Assembly: GCF_024713975.1 (NCBI RefSeq)
Contig: NC_091103.1
Location: 1,841,001 to 1,905,000 of the forward strand
Reading direction: 5' to 3'
Length of the DNA: 64,000 nucleotides
Source: Paralichthys olivaceus
Lineage: Eukaryota; Chordata; Actinopteri; Pleuronectiformes; Paralichthyidae
Shown: one piece after another, positions 48,001 to 56,727 of the stretch
Position numbering within the stretch: position 1 is the stretch's first letter
How the letters are laid out: each line of letters opens with the position of its first letter
Translations under genes and position numbers: made by a program
The notes under the pieces: generated by a model
Seen by the model: the letters and a program-made list of their open reading frames with translations, nothing else
Told to the model about the DNA's origin: nothing
The model's database searches: none

Positions 48001-51000
48001 ACACGTCAGTGACTATAAGTCATCGCTACCTCCTTGGGGAGATCCTCCTGCTGAGATGCTCGGCACCCAGTTCCCATGAAGCATGATGTAGCACCAAGGC
48101 GTCACGCCGGAGCCCTGCTCACTGAGGGTGCCGGTCAGGTGACACACCTCCATGGTCTCAAACTGCTTTACGAAGTCCGACGCCGACATCCTGAGTGACA
48201 GAAGATCATCACGTGTATCTATTCTGCTTTAATGTCTTTGAACAGAGTCAGTTTGGCAGCAGCTGTGTTTACGTAGCTTTGTAACACGACGCTCTCCTCC
48301 TCTCTCTTTTCATCTTCCTCTGACACATGATAAGATCAAAACCAAGTGAGCATGAGAAGAGAAGTGATGTGAGGGTTAGACGAGCTCACGGGGAGCTGAC
48401 CTGCGTCACAGAGAGACGCCTCAGACTCACCAGAACTCACCGTCCTCCCGTCTGACTCTGTGCAATCGTTTCTGCTCCTCGGGGCTCACTGTACTCCACT
48501 CCGGACTGGAAGAGACAGACACAGAGACAGAGACAGACACAGACACAGAGACAGAGACAGAGACAGACACAGAGACAGAGACAGAAAGTGACTTTTTATT
48601 TTTGTGCAAAAAGAGTAAACAGCAGGGACATTTGCCGCCTGCAAGAACAAACACACAGTTCAGGTAGTTTAGGGGAAATTCTGTTTTTCGATATGAGGTT
48701 TTCTTTTTTATTGTCATAACAGAGTAAAGTTGTAAAATGAATCAGGGTTAATCTGGCTCATGCAGGTGTGTACCAACCCGTTCACATCACTCCAGGGACC
48801 CAGCCACTCCGTGTTGCCCCAGGGGTTGAGGATTCGCACCAAATCCACGGGGCCATATGTCGTCTCCACCTGGCAGAGACGGAGAGAAACTAACACGTGA
48901 GGGCAGCAGGAAGAAAAGGTCACGAAGGATCCGCATTTCTTAAAGGGAGGTGCACAGATCCTGCAGGTAAACTTCACGTGTGCGTCTGTTTATGCAGCTT
49001 CACATTTATGCATCAAACTCAGAAGGTGGATGAGTCGCTCAAAGCTGCACCCAGGATTATTTTTAAGATCTCAACAGGAACATTTTGTTGAGATTCTGTG
49101 AGATGGATTAAATCAGAATCTAGGTCACCCTGCTTAGGGCCAGTTACCTTTTCTACTGCTGTCAGAGAGTAGGCATGTCTGTACATGATCCCCAGTTCAT
49201 TTTTTGTTTCCAGATCACCCTGGGTAGAAAAAAACAAACGTCCACCCACAGTCAACACGACTCATCCAATTACAGAGAATCTCCCTGGGAACATGTTCCA
49301 GGGACATAAAGGAGAGAGAGCTTTATCACAGTACCAGACAGTTGGCGCAGTTGATGAGCGCTCCTTTAGACAGAAGGTGTTTGAGGAAGGCCGGCAGGTT
49401 TCTGGGCAGCGAGGAGATGTTCAACACCTCCGACACGCCGCCCGTCATGTCCACCATTGCCTCGTGAGGCAAGCCCATGTCCAGAGCTCTGTAGCCGCCC
49501 TTCAACCTGAGAGAGCAAACACACACAGGGTTCAGTCGGGGGGAGGGGACTGAAGAAGGTTCTACTGAGATCACAAAGGCTCCAGAGAGAAATTCATTTC
49601 CTGAGAAAACACTAAAGGTGACCAGATGCTCAGTTAAACAGAATCTCACATTTGAGATTTAAAAAAAACATTATTGATCTTCATTGTCTACATTTAGTTT
49701 AATCAAAACCTTAACATCACTTTAACCAGGACCACTTTCTTTAACATTGTGATTTTTGAACGTGAAACAATGCCTGAACACACACACACACACACACACA
49801 CTCTCTCACTTGGCATAGGCCTTCTCCAGCAGCGAGCTCCAGAACTCGTGTCTGTCGGGGGAGCTGAGGTAGATCAGGTTGTTGTTCTGAGTCGGCAACA
49901 AGTCGTCTATTTTCACCTCCTCCCACTGACCGTACTGCCAGAACTGCAGAGGGAGACGACAAGGACGTGCTTTCACCAACTCAGTCACACAAGTCCTGCT
50001 TCGTTTGATGCAGCGTTTGACCAGAGACTGTATTTACTGTATTTACCCTGAAGGTGAAGCTTCCGTTGTACCCATTCTGGAAACTCTGTTCTAGAGGAAC
50101 GACCTTGACGAGCAGAGATCGGTGCACAGCCAGGGACGCGATGGCAGAAAGAAACCAACAGTCGTCTAAGGAGGTCAGAGTATCAGGAAGGTTCTCAAGT
50201 CAAACAGATTATCACGGTTTCTATTTGACTTTACAGTCAATCAGCTGTTCCACGTGTTCGACTGACTCATCATGTGATAAAGTACAGTTTTGTGTAACAC
50301 TGCAGTGGTTGTGTACTCACTGAGTTTTCCCTGACGGATGTCCAGGTGTGTCGCTCCTTTCACGATGAACTGAGGAGACGAACACAGCTCCTGGAATCAG
50401 CAGCGAGTGTGGTGATTGGTTTAAAAAAATAAAAGGAGGAGGAAGGAGATAGAGAAGAAATGAGAGAGAGGTGGTGGAGGTAGAAATTAAAACAGGATTT
50501 AACATGTCTGACAACATAGTGCTCATAATTATTGATCAAAATTCTTTAGCAGATCATCTAGATTATCTGGATTTAGTCTGTATATAATATTTCTCATAAT
50601 CAGAGTAGAGATCAGACTTGAAACAACTTGAAGTTAGTTTATCTGTACTTTTACTTTTGATGAGTAAGGAAGTTTATTATAAAATGTGTAGGTCGTATTA
50701 AAAACTCAACTCAGAGTCCTAGTTGTGAAATCCCAGACCTGCACACATCCAGTCAGTCTGGATGAGATCTAATCCAGATGCTGTTTATGAACTCAGATCT
50801 TCTGAGGTGTTCAGAGTGTGAGAGTGACGTCGGTAATAAGTGAGAACAATAACACAACAAACAGTGAAAACAGCCACACCCACTGTGCAATCTCACTCTG
50901 TCGAGTCAGTAAAATGACAACAGGAGAAGCAGTGTGATATTGTGTAATTCCAGATACCCCTGTAAGATGTGTTGTGAACATCACTGTGTGTTGACAGTGC

Positions 51001-54000
51001 GTGTGTGACTGTACCAGTTAAACAGGATTGATGTGCGTCCTGAGATGAGTTCACACACGAAAACAACTGAAGCGCTTTGATCCCTCTATTCACCACATCA
51101 CTAACTCTTCTCCGTCATGTTTGCTCTGACTTCATTCTTCACATAACTTGAAGACAGATGAAGTGTGAAAGGGGGAAGAACGGGGAGTAACAATGTCCAG
51201 AATCAAACCCACGGCTACTGTACAGGACTGATGTGGGCATTAAACACGAGGACAGCTCCAGCGTCACTCTGTGTATTCTGCAGGAATATACAGGAAGAAT
51301 CCGTCACCTGAACACGGACTTGAACCTCTGACCCTCCGCTTGGCCGACTGAGCTGCGAGTTATGAGAGAAGTCTTTGACGCTCGGGGAAGATTCAACACT
51401 TTCACTTTCTTGAACACTTCAAATGACTCATGCACATTCAGAGGACTGTGCACGTGCAGCTCAGTGCAGCTTGACTGAATTTAAGGGAGCACATGTGTCG
51501 TAGAATTATTCAAGTGATATCAGAATTACTGGATTTAGCCAAACAGTCATTATGTGCAGAATACAGTCGCCTGGACTTAACAGGGACTTAAACCCTGGAC
51601 CTTCAGATTAAAGGTCTTTTACTTTGTTCGTGTATCTGATCTGTGTTCTTGTTGTTTTGTACATGAAGTTACACAGAAAATAGAAAAATACACAATTTCC
51701 ACATAAACGCAGATACTCAGAGAAGCTGTTTTTATTTTATATAAATATGATTTGACACATATTTACTCAACAGACGCTACGATTTTATCTTTATCTTTGT
51801 CTTCTGCCCTGAAGAGGAGAGGAGAGGAAGGAGAGAGAAAGAGGAGAGGAAGAGGAGAGGAGAGGAAGAGGAGTGTAGTTCCTCTGTTTCTCTTCTTCCT
51901 GATGACCTGCAGGCTCGTGTGTTTTCTCTCTGTTGAAAATCAAGCGGAGGTCGCTCACGTGTGAAAACTGTGCATCTCGTCTGACTCACAGAGGAGCAGA
52001 GTGAGTCAGTTTGATTAATATCAGGCTGTTGGGCTGTAAAACACAAAGACTGCACATTGACCCTGTTATTAAATTTACCTGCTGCTTCTTAAATCTGGAA
52101 TAAATGAATGTGTGTGGAATCTGTGGGTGAGTTGGTCCAGTTTGTTTTATCAGGACGGAACAGTCATGTTCCCCAGAACACTTCATCTCTTCATCTCTTC
52201 AAGATATTTGTTTCTTTATTGAGAAAGCTGTGCAGGTGAGAAATCGGGAGGACATGCGGGTCGGAATCGAACCTGGTAACACAGATGCACCTTCTCTTCA
52301 CCTCTTTTAGTATTTCATTATTTTATCTTTATCTTTGTTTAACTTCCTCATTGAAATCTATTCTGGAAAAGAACTTTGAGTTTCGTGTTTTCTGTGAAAA
52401 GTGCAACAACATAAAGTCTGATCGATTAGTTCATTAATTGATCGATTAGTTCATTAATTGATGGATTAGTTCATTAATTGATCGATTAGTTCATTAATTG
52501 ATTGATTGATTGGTTGATTGATTGGTTTCCAGTCATGGTTGTACTGTAGATTTTATACTGAAGGCATCAAATGTTAAATAACATATTTTATTACTCATGT
52601 GTGAAGATTATCATCGCTGACAAGATTCAAACACAGTCGATGCATCTGCATAAAACTTAAAGACAGTATTAATACACGGTGACTGTGAGTATTTAGATGC
52701 TCTGACCTAAACTGAAAGAAAGTATTAATACACAGTGACTGTGAGTATTTAGATGCTTTGACCTAAACTTAAAGAAAGTATTAATACACAGTGACTGTGA
52801 GTATTTAGATGCTCTGACCTAAACTTAAAGAAAGTATTAATACACAGTGACTGTGAGTATTTAGATGCTCTGACCTAAACTGAAATCAAGTATTAATACA
52901 CAGTGACTGTGAGTATTTAGATGCTATGACCTAAACTTAAAGAAAGTATTAATACACAGTGACTGTGAGTATTTAGATGCTCTGACCTAAACTTAAAGAA
53001 AGTATTAATACACGGTGACTGTGAGTATTTAGATGCTATGACCTAAACTTAAAGAAAGTATTAATACACTGTGACTGTGAGTATTTAGATGCTATGACCT
53101 AAACTTAAATCAAGTATTAATACACGGTGACTGTGAGTATTTAGATGCTCTGACCTAAACTTAAAGAAAGTATTAATACACAGTGACTGTGAGTATTTAG
53201 ATGCTATGACCTAAACTTAAAGAAAGTATTAATACACAGTGACTGTGAGTATTTAGATGCTATGACCTAAACTTAAAGAAAGTATTAATACACAGTGACT
53301 GTGAGTATTTAGATGCTCTGACCTAAACTTAAAGAAAGTATTAATACACGGTGACTGTGAGTATTTAGATGCTATGACCTAAACTTAAAGAAAGTATTAA
53401 GACACGGTGACTGTGAGTATTTAGATGCTCTGACCTAAACTTAAAGACAGTATTAATACACGGTGACTGTGAGTATTTAGATGCTATGACCTAAACTTAA
53501 AGAAAGTATTAATACACGGTGACTGTGAGTATTTAGATGCTCTGACCTAAACTGAAAGAAAGTATTAATACACAGTGACTGTGAGTATTTAGATGCTTTG
53601 ACCTAAACTTAAAGAAAGTATTAATACACAGTGACTGTGAGTATTTAGATGCTCTGACCTAAACTTAAAGAAAGTATTAATACACAGTGACTGTGAGTAT
53701 TTAGATGCTCTGACCTAAACTGAAATCAAGTATTAATACACAGTGACTGTGAGTATTTAGATGCTATGACCTAAACTTTAATCAAGTATTAATACACAGT
53801 GACTGTGAGTATTTAGATGCTCTGACCTAAACTTAAAGAAAGTATTAATACACGGTGACTGTGAGTATTTAGATGCTATGACCTAAACTTAAAGAAAGTA
53901 TTAATACACGGTGACTGTGAGTATTTAGATGCTATGACCTAAACTTAAAGAAAGTATTAATACACGGTGACTGTGGGACCTAAAGGTTGATAGAGTTTAT

Positions 54001-54358
54001 GATAAGATGTTGAATTAAAGCAGTTCTTTGTGTTGTTGGTTCTAAACCTCAGTGAAGATGAACATGAAGAAGTTTTCAGACTTTTCTTTTTCTCTTTTTG
54101 TTTCTTTACCTTCGGTCTCTTCCATCTGACCCCAGAGTTCATCTCCAGCTCCCCCAGAGGAAAGTGATAATCCACGAACAGCCCGTCCCGACCCACCGTG
54201 TTCACGTCCCCGCTCTCCGGAGGCATGTCCTCGGTCAGCAGCTCCGCCAGCCACCGGCGGGACTGAGACCCGAGCAGCTCGTCGGAGCAGACCGAGTCCA
54301 CATCGTCCTCCGCCGAAGGGAGGGAGCATTCAGAGGACACACTCAGAGACTTGATCAT
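42020..54358 (-). CDS. capn12: capn12 gene, 20 coding exons, calpain-12
   Basis: A classical-type calpain: an intracellular calcium-linked cysteine protease making limited cuts. Twenty exons join without a frame break to 2097 bases, 698 residues plus stop; human CAPN12 is about 719. Order: N-terminal extension (1-60), protease core PC1 (about 61-190) and PC2 (191-300), C2-like beta-sandwich (about 301-500), a short proline-rich linker (501-540) and a penta-EF-hand domain (541-698). The triad is C109 (NDCWF), H263 (RHAYS) and N287 (LNPWG); the 154 and 24 residue spacings are close to those of other calpains. Several EF loops lack acidic ligands, so calcium binding by that domain may be weak. 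Neighbouring actn4 and eif3k support capn12 over other calpains. Two tRNA-Lys genes sit in its introns. Confidence 0.93.
42154..42212 (-). CDS. capn12: capn12 coding exon 19 (EF-hand 5)
   Basis: Residues 671-690: [20 protein letters not shown], equivalent to the FRAFDxDGTGxI loop of other calpains. Only the first loop position is acidic. TTTCACAG acceptor and GTATGA donor. Confidence 0.9.
42639..42755 (-). CDS. capn12: capn12 coding exon 18 (EF-hand 4)
   Basis: Residues 632-670: [20 protein letters not shown], then [19 protein letters not shown]. Corresponds to the calpain segment ending in the conserved FxxxLVxLxxMF pattern. The loop has few acidic ligands. Confidence 0.94.
42851..42923 (-). 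tRNA. tRNA-Lys (anticodon UUU), copy 2, in capn12 intron 17
   Basis: All 73 bases are identical to the copy at 40610-40682, so arms and internal promoter boxes are intact. It is in the same orientation as capn12. A T4 run follows its 3' end, a usable Pol III terminator. Its 5' flank resembles that of copy 3, showing the two arose by duplication. Confidence 0.97.
43370..43448 (-). CDS. capn12: capn12 coding exon 17 (EF-hand 3)
   Basis: Residues 606-631: [20 protein letters not shown] then PALKAA. The loop [12 protein letters not shown] retains D1, N3, T5 and E12, making it the most credible calcium site of the domain. Confidence 0.92.
44081..44149 (-). CDS. capn12: capn12 coding exon 16 (EF-hand 2 loop)
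   Basis: Residues 583-605: [20 protein letters not shown] then RWT. With the acceptor GATCCAG the loop [12 protein letters not shown] has the standard 12-residue length. An alternative acceptor 12 bases upstream (CCTCAG) would insert YLIQ in frame. Only the first and last ligand positions are acidic. Confidence 0.85.
44553..44617 (-). CDS. capn12: capn12 coding exon 15 (EF-hand 2 helix)
   Basis: Residues 561-582: [20 protein letters not shown] then TD, matching the family SLETCRSMVALMD pattern. CTCCAG acceptor and GTATCC donor. Confidence 0.88.
45266..45326 (-). CDS. capn12: capn12 coding exon 14 (EF-hand 1)
   Basis: Residues 541-560: [20 protein letters not shown]. The spacing fits the EF1 helix pattern of calpains (IsxxELxxLLNxai), but the usual acidic residues are replaced. 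Frame continuity with exons 13 and 15 supports the boundaries. Confidence 0.8.
45478..45552 (-). CDS. capn12: capn12 coding exon 13 (linker)
   Basis: Residues 516-540: [20 protein letters not shown] then KHCNK. CTGCAG acceptor and GTGAGA donor, phase 0 at both ends. It leads into the first helix of the penta-EF-hand domain. Confidence 0.82.
45690..45850. repeat. degenerate teleost interspersed repeat in capn12 intron 12
   Basis: Contains CACGCTGGCACCTATCCCAG, a later GTCTATCACAGAGATAATAT, and ACCATTCACACTCACACCGA. I recall these blocks as parts of a common dispersed fish repeat. A second diverged copy sharing GCACGCTGGCACC.ATCCCAGCATGCAATG lies at about 47495-47600. Confidence 0.55.
46368..46440 (-). 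tRNA. tRNA-Lys (anticodon UUU), copy 3, in capn12 intron 12
   Basis: Identical over 73 bases to the other two copies, in the same orientation as capn12. A T5 run directly downstream gives a strong Pol III terminator. The 5' flank (about 46441-46530) is similar to that of copy 2 (about 42924-43015), including ATAATTCGAC and GTCTGACTGT. Confidence 0.97.
46646..46719. repeat. TCTG/TC simple repeat
   Basis: Alternating CTGT and CTCT units in capn12 intron 12. On the capn12 sense strand it is a purine-rich AGAGAC tract. Confidence 0.9.
46842..46884 (-). CDS. capn12: capn12 coding exon 12 (linker)
   Basis: A 43-base exon for residues 501-515 (about [15 protein letters not shown]), found by its TTTTTTCAG acceptor, GTAAGAG donor and because it is the only piece that repairs the phase between exons 11 and 13. 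Proline/glutamine-rich linker with no family motif. Confidence 0.8.
46990..47198 (-). CDS. capn12: capn12 coding exon 11 (C2-like domain)
   Basis: Residues 432-500: [40 protein letters not shown] and [19 protein letters not shown]. The LPPGxYIIxPSTxEPNxxGxFLLR pattern is diagnostic of calpains. Confidence 0.96.
47495..47600. repeat. second copy of the intron-12 interspersed repeat, capn12 intron 10
   Basis: Shares CATGCAATG, TAATATGTGCAGACAGAC and flanking words with the copy at 45690-45850. It ends about 30 bases from the exon 10 donor. Confidence 0.5.
47632..47780 (-). CDS. capn12: capn12 coding exon 10 (C2-like domain)
   Basis: Residues 382-431: [20 protein letters not shown] then [20 protein letters not shown] and ALHVFP. 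WxNPQ and LMQKxxR are hallmarks of the calpain beta-sandwich. The acceptor CTGCAG directly follows a TG dinucleotide repeat. Confidence 0.95.
47787..47812. repeat. CA microsatellite at capn12 exon 10 acceptor
   Basis: On the capn12 sense strand this reads as a TG repeat ending in TCTGCAG, so it takes the place of the usual pyrimidine tract. Confidence 0.9.
48030..48190 (-). CDS. capn12: capn12 coding exon 9
   Basis: Residues 328-381: [20 protein letters not shown] through [13 protein letters not shown]. MSxxDFxxxFxxxExCxLT is the conserved calpain pattern after the EFW motif. Confidence 0.94.
48431..48505 (-). CDS. capn12: capn12 coding exon 8
   Basis: Residues 303-327: [20 protein letters not shown] then DGEFW, the family segment linking protease core and C2-like domain. 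Its acceptor side is a TCTGTC simple repeat. Confidence 0.94.
48511..48585. repeat. AGAGAC/AGACAC hexanucleotide-like repeat at capn12 exon 8 acceptor
   Basis: The sense strand is a TCTGTC tract running to within about 10 bases of the exon, and may act as its pyrimidine tract. Confidence 0.9.
48778..48869 (-). CDS. capn12: capn12 coding exon 7 (catalytic Asn287)
   Basis: Residues 273-302: [20 protein letters not shown] then [10 protein letters not shown]. Asn287 in LNPWG completes the triad. The donor that preserves frame is the weak GTTGGT; a nearer GTGAAC after WSD would break frame with exon 8. Confidence 0.88.
49148..49219 (-). CDS. capn12: capn12 coding exon 6 (catalytic His263)
   Basis: Residues 249-272: [20 protein letters not shown] then AVEK. 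RHAYS aligns with the family GHAYS motif; His263 is the catalytic histidine. Phase 0 at both ends. Confidence 0.95.
49335..49506 (-). CDS. capn12: capn12 coding exon 5
   Basis: Residues 191-248: [30 protein letters not shown] and [14 protein letters not shown], equivalent to the start of PC2 in other calpains. Usual GG-x-E motif region (TGGVSE) is present. Confidence 0.95.
49778..49800. repeat. CA microsatellite after capn12 exon 4 donor
   Basis: On the sense strand the intron begins GTGAGAGAG and continues as a GT repeat. Confidence 0.9.
49810..49943 (-). CDS. capn12: capn12 coding exon 4
   Basis: Residues 147-190: [20 protein letters not shown] then [13 protein letters not shown], both strongly conserved in calpain PC1. 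Ends two bases into a lysine codon at GTGAGAG, after which the intron enters a GT repeat. Confidence 0.95.
50047..50165 (-). CDS. capn12: capn12 coding exon 3 (catalytic Cys109)
   Basis: Residues 107-146: [20 protein letters not shown] then the run to YNGSFTFR. Cys109 is the nucleophile. Asparagine occupies the position that is usually glycine in the family GDCWF motif. Confidence 0.95.
50321..50390 (-). CDS. capn12: capn12 coding exon 2
   Basis: Residues 84-106: [20 protein letters not shown] then GKL, the conserved stretch before the catalytic cysteine. An internal AG at 50370-50371 could also serve as acceptor, but using the upstream one retains the family-conserved ELCSSPQ. Confidence 0.93.
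51305..51359 (-). pseudogene. tRNA-like fragment lacking the anticodon arm
   Basis: Minus strand shows GCTCAGTCGGCCAAGCGGAG followed by GAGGTTCAAGTCCGTGTTCA: a D-arm/box A remnant joined to a T-arm/box B. The anticodon stem-loop is largely absent. Confidence 0.7.
51568..51620 (-). pseudogene. tRNA-Lys 3'-half fragment
   Basis: Minus strand carries CCTTTAATCTGAAGGTCCAG and GGGTTTAAGTCCCTG plus a diverged acceptor end. The 5' half is missing and box B has a substitution. Confidence 0.8.
52421..52525. repeat. 20-bp tandem repeat, four copies, then ATTG units
   Basis: Four head-to-tail copies of ATCGATTAGTTCATTAATTG (third copy has one change) end in a short ATTG/GATT run. No indels between copies. 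Confidence 0.95.
52653..53985. repeat. 56-bp minisatellite, about 23.7 copies, in capn12 intron 1
   Basis: Units begin AGTATTAATACAC and contain GTGACTGTGAGTATTTAGAT and TGACCTAAACT. The first unit starts at 52665 and the last at 53953, exactly 23 x 56 bases apart, so there is no net indel. Variation is limited to a few positions. Blocks at 52681-52920 and 53521-53760 are identical, an 840-bp (15-unit) higher-order periodicity. Confidence 0.97.
54110..54358 (-). CDS. capn12: capn12 coding exon 1 (start codon)
   Basis: Residues 1-83. It begins [20 protein letters not shown] with a serine/acidic extension, then reaches the calpain-typical [10 protein letters not shown] and GVRWKRPK. The ATG has a good Kozak context (TCCACCATGA). 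Ends in phase 0 at GTAAAG. Confidence 0.9.
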
Positions 54359-54371
54359 GGTGGAGGTCTGC

Positions 54372-54452
54372 AGGTACTCCAGGTACTCCAGGTACTCCAG
54401 GTACTTTAGGTACTCCAGGTACTTCAGGTACTTTAGGTACTGCAGGTACTTC
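54372..54452. repeat. 9-bp tandem repeat, nine copies, upstream of the capn12 start
   Basis: Nine units of AGGTACTCC or one- to two-base variants on the plus strand. On the capn12 strand the 9-base unit keeps one frame open and reads as (E/K/Q)-Y-L repeats directly before the start codon. Confidence 0.95.
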
Positions 54453-54466
54453 TGGAGAGCTTCTTC

Positions 54467-54475
54467 CTTTTTATA
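54467..54475 (-). promoter_or_regulatory. capn12: TATA box candidate for capn12
   Basis: The minus strand reads TATAAAAAG about 110 bases upstream of the capn12 ATG. A start 25-30 bases downstream would place the 9-bp repeat in the 5' untranslated leader. Confidence 0.6.
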
Positions 54476-55447
54476 AACTCAGGTACTAAACTCTGAGGAC
54501 ACGCCCCCTGAGGACAGACGCTCACCTGAGCGGAAACTGCTGCAGCTCATCGGACACGCCCACAGGACTTCATTTGAGATCAGACATGAAGTAATTCAAA
54601 GTTTTAGAGAATAAACTTTTAATGATGAACTGATTTTATAAACGTTTCCTCATTTGATTCTCTGACAAAAAGAAAATAATCATATTTAACTAAATGTCCA
54701 ACTGTAGAGCTGGAAACTGTGATTCTTGTTTTGTGATTCTTTTTCAAACTGTTTTTATTTTGTGACACATTCTCTAAATTAAAGAACTAAAAATGGAACT
54801 TCATTTCTCCCAGAATGAGATTTACAGTCTGTTGGAGTCGATCACAAAATAAAACACAGCATATGTCAAACACTCACAAAAGCTTTAGGATGAAAACTGT
54901 TTTGAGACTTCGAGAGATTTAAAAAGATCCTAAAGATGTTGCCTGTTAGATTTCAGGAGGTCAATCCTTCTAGTTTCAGTCTTCAACAGCAGAGGTCTGA
55001 GAATAACCAGCTGTCATTAACCAGCAGTTAAACGTGGAGGCAGAACATTAACGTTCACATAAATCGTTCACATCGTCATCAGGAAACAGGAGAATCAGAA
55101 CCAGTTCCTCATGTTTTTGATGATGAATCCAGTCGCAGCTCTAATAGTTTTCCTGGAGATCTGACAAAGAGGATTTCAGTCTCTGTCGGTTACAGCAGCT
55201 GAATCAATGACATCGTTTCCTCACAGTGAAACTTAAATCCTGCTGAAACACGGAGAACCACACATCCAGTCATCCTCATCCACACGTCACATCCCGTGAA
55301 ACACAATGTGTGAAGCAGCTTTGATCCACTGATCCAGTTGTGTAACAGTCGTTTATATATTTAACAGTCACACCAGGAAGTTCACTCATTTCTGGGAAGA
55401 AGAGAAAGAACGAAAACACTGACTCAGGCTGGAAATGATAAATTACT

Positions 55448-55453
55448 TTTATT
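55448..55453 (-). terminator. eif3k: polyadenylation signal of eif3k
   Basis: AATAAA on the minus strand, about 110 bases beyond the stop codon, with TG-rich sequence near. Confidence 0.6.
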
Positions 55454-55564
55454 GAGAAAAGTTTGATTATGAAAACAAATGATGAATGGATGAATCTTTG
55501 AATCTGCCTCGACTGAAGTGTTTGATGAAGAGTGTGTGTGTGTGTGATGAAGAGTGTGTGTGTA

Positions 55565-55596
55565 TCACTGAGATGTGGCCATGATGCTGGATACAC
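55565..55596 (-). CDS. eif3k: eif3k coding exon 8 (stop codon)
   Basis: Residues 210-219 ([10 protein letters not shown]) and TGA. Human ends SVSSIMASSQ. TTTTTTTCAG acceptor. Confidence 0.97.
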
Positions 55597-56695
55597 CTGA
55601 AAAAAAGAAAACAGATTGATCTTTGATTTCACCTCAAGTCACAGAAACAAACCATAAACGTGAAACTTCAGAATCGGTTTCTGTGTAAAATAATCTGATC
55701 GAACTGAAGCGAGAGTTTCGATCTCTGGTCTCCAGACTCGATTCTGTGACTCGTACATTTCCTCATTTATTTTAGGAGCTCGATCTGCGACACTCACTCT
55801 CAAAGTCGATCTTCTCCACGATGTTCTTGGGCTTGACGCTCTCCTCCTGGTTGAAGATGAAGATCTGACCGTCCTCGTTCTCTGTCCAGCCGTATTTATT
55901 CATCCACACCTTCACCTGCGTGTCTGGACAGACGCACAGCTCGTCAGTGACAGGAAGTGTTTGATTAGAGCTTTAAATCTCTTCTAACGGGGGAGGCACT
56001 CTGAGCTATTGTCTTGTATATTTTATGAAGTGGCTGCAAAGCAGAATATTAAAGATTGAGTGTGACCGGTTTGTGTTTCCTCACCCAGCGGATCTCCCAA
56101 CATCTCAGCCAGTAACCGGTGCTCGATGGTCTGGTAGGTGATGCCCACTACATGACAGATGACTGGAGGAGGAGAAGAAGGAGGAGGAGAAGAAGAAGAA
56201 GGAGGAGAAGATCAGTCAAACAGGGTCAAGTCTTCTCTATTGATTCCGACATGGTTACTTCCTGTTCTTCCAGATAGTGAGGATCAACTCTCCGCTGCCG
56301 TGAGTCAGACGATGATACTCACACTTACGAACGGAATTCTCAAATCCTGTGATGCCGTCGATGAGCTCACTGTTCTCCTCCAGACTCGTCTGTCGGAGAC
56401 AAAGACGACGACGTGATTCGACAACAGCACATCGACAAAGAGGAGCAGAGACGTTGAAAGAAGGAAATGGAGAAAATCCCGGACTGATCAGAACATTTTA
56501 TTAACCACTGATTTAAAACACGATTATTTCTGTCGCTTCATTAATCACAGACTTAGTTATTTGATCAGTGATCAGTTGACGCAACACGACCGGCTGTGAT
56601 CGTCCTGCTACAGAACGACACGCGAGGCTGGAGGAGGTGAGAGCAGGAAGTTACAGATGTGAGGAAAAGAGAGGAGGGACTGAACGAGGAGAACA

Positions 56696-56727
<32 letters not shown>

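Larger units (their letters stand above)
50391..54109 (-). other. capn12: capn12 intron 1
   Basis: Holds two tRNA-Lys-like fragments (51305-51359 and 51568-51620), a purine-rich stretch at about 51810-51875, a 20-bp tandem repeat at 52421-52500 and the 56-bp minisatellite. The rest (50400-51290 and 51900-52400) shows no gene. Confidence 0.8.
54359..55564. other. capn12-eif3k intergenic spacer
   Basis: Contains the capn12 5' leader and TATA box at the left and the eif3k 3' end at the right. No other gene is seen between about 54500 and 55440. Confidence 0.7.

Noticed and set aside
49185..49553. 122-codon plus-strand frame
   Set aside because: Antisense of capn12 exons 5 and 6.
50370..50371. 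Internal AG acceptor for capn12 exon 2
   Set aside because: Would drop the conserved ELCSSPQ; frame is kept either way but the upstream acceptor fits the family.
52250..52295. Possible further tRNA-like box B (GGTTCGATTCC on minus strand)
   Set aside because: No D arm, anticodon arm or acceptor pairing could be found nearby.
54098..54409. 103-codon plus-strand frame over capn12 exon 1
   Set aside because: Antisense shadow of exon 1 and the 9-bp repeat (LQV repeats).
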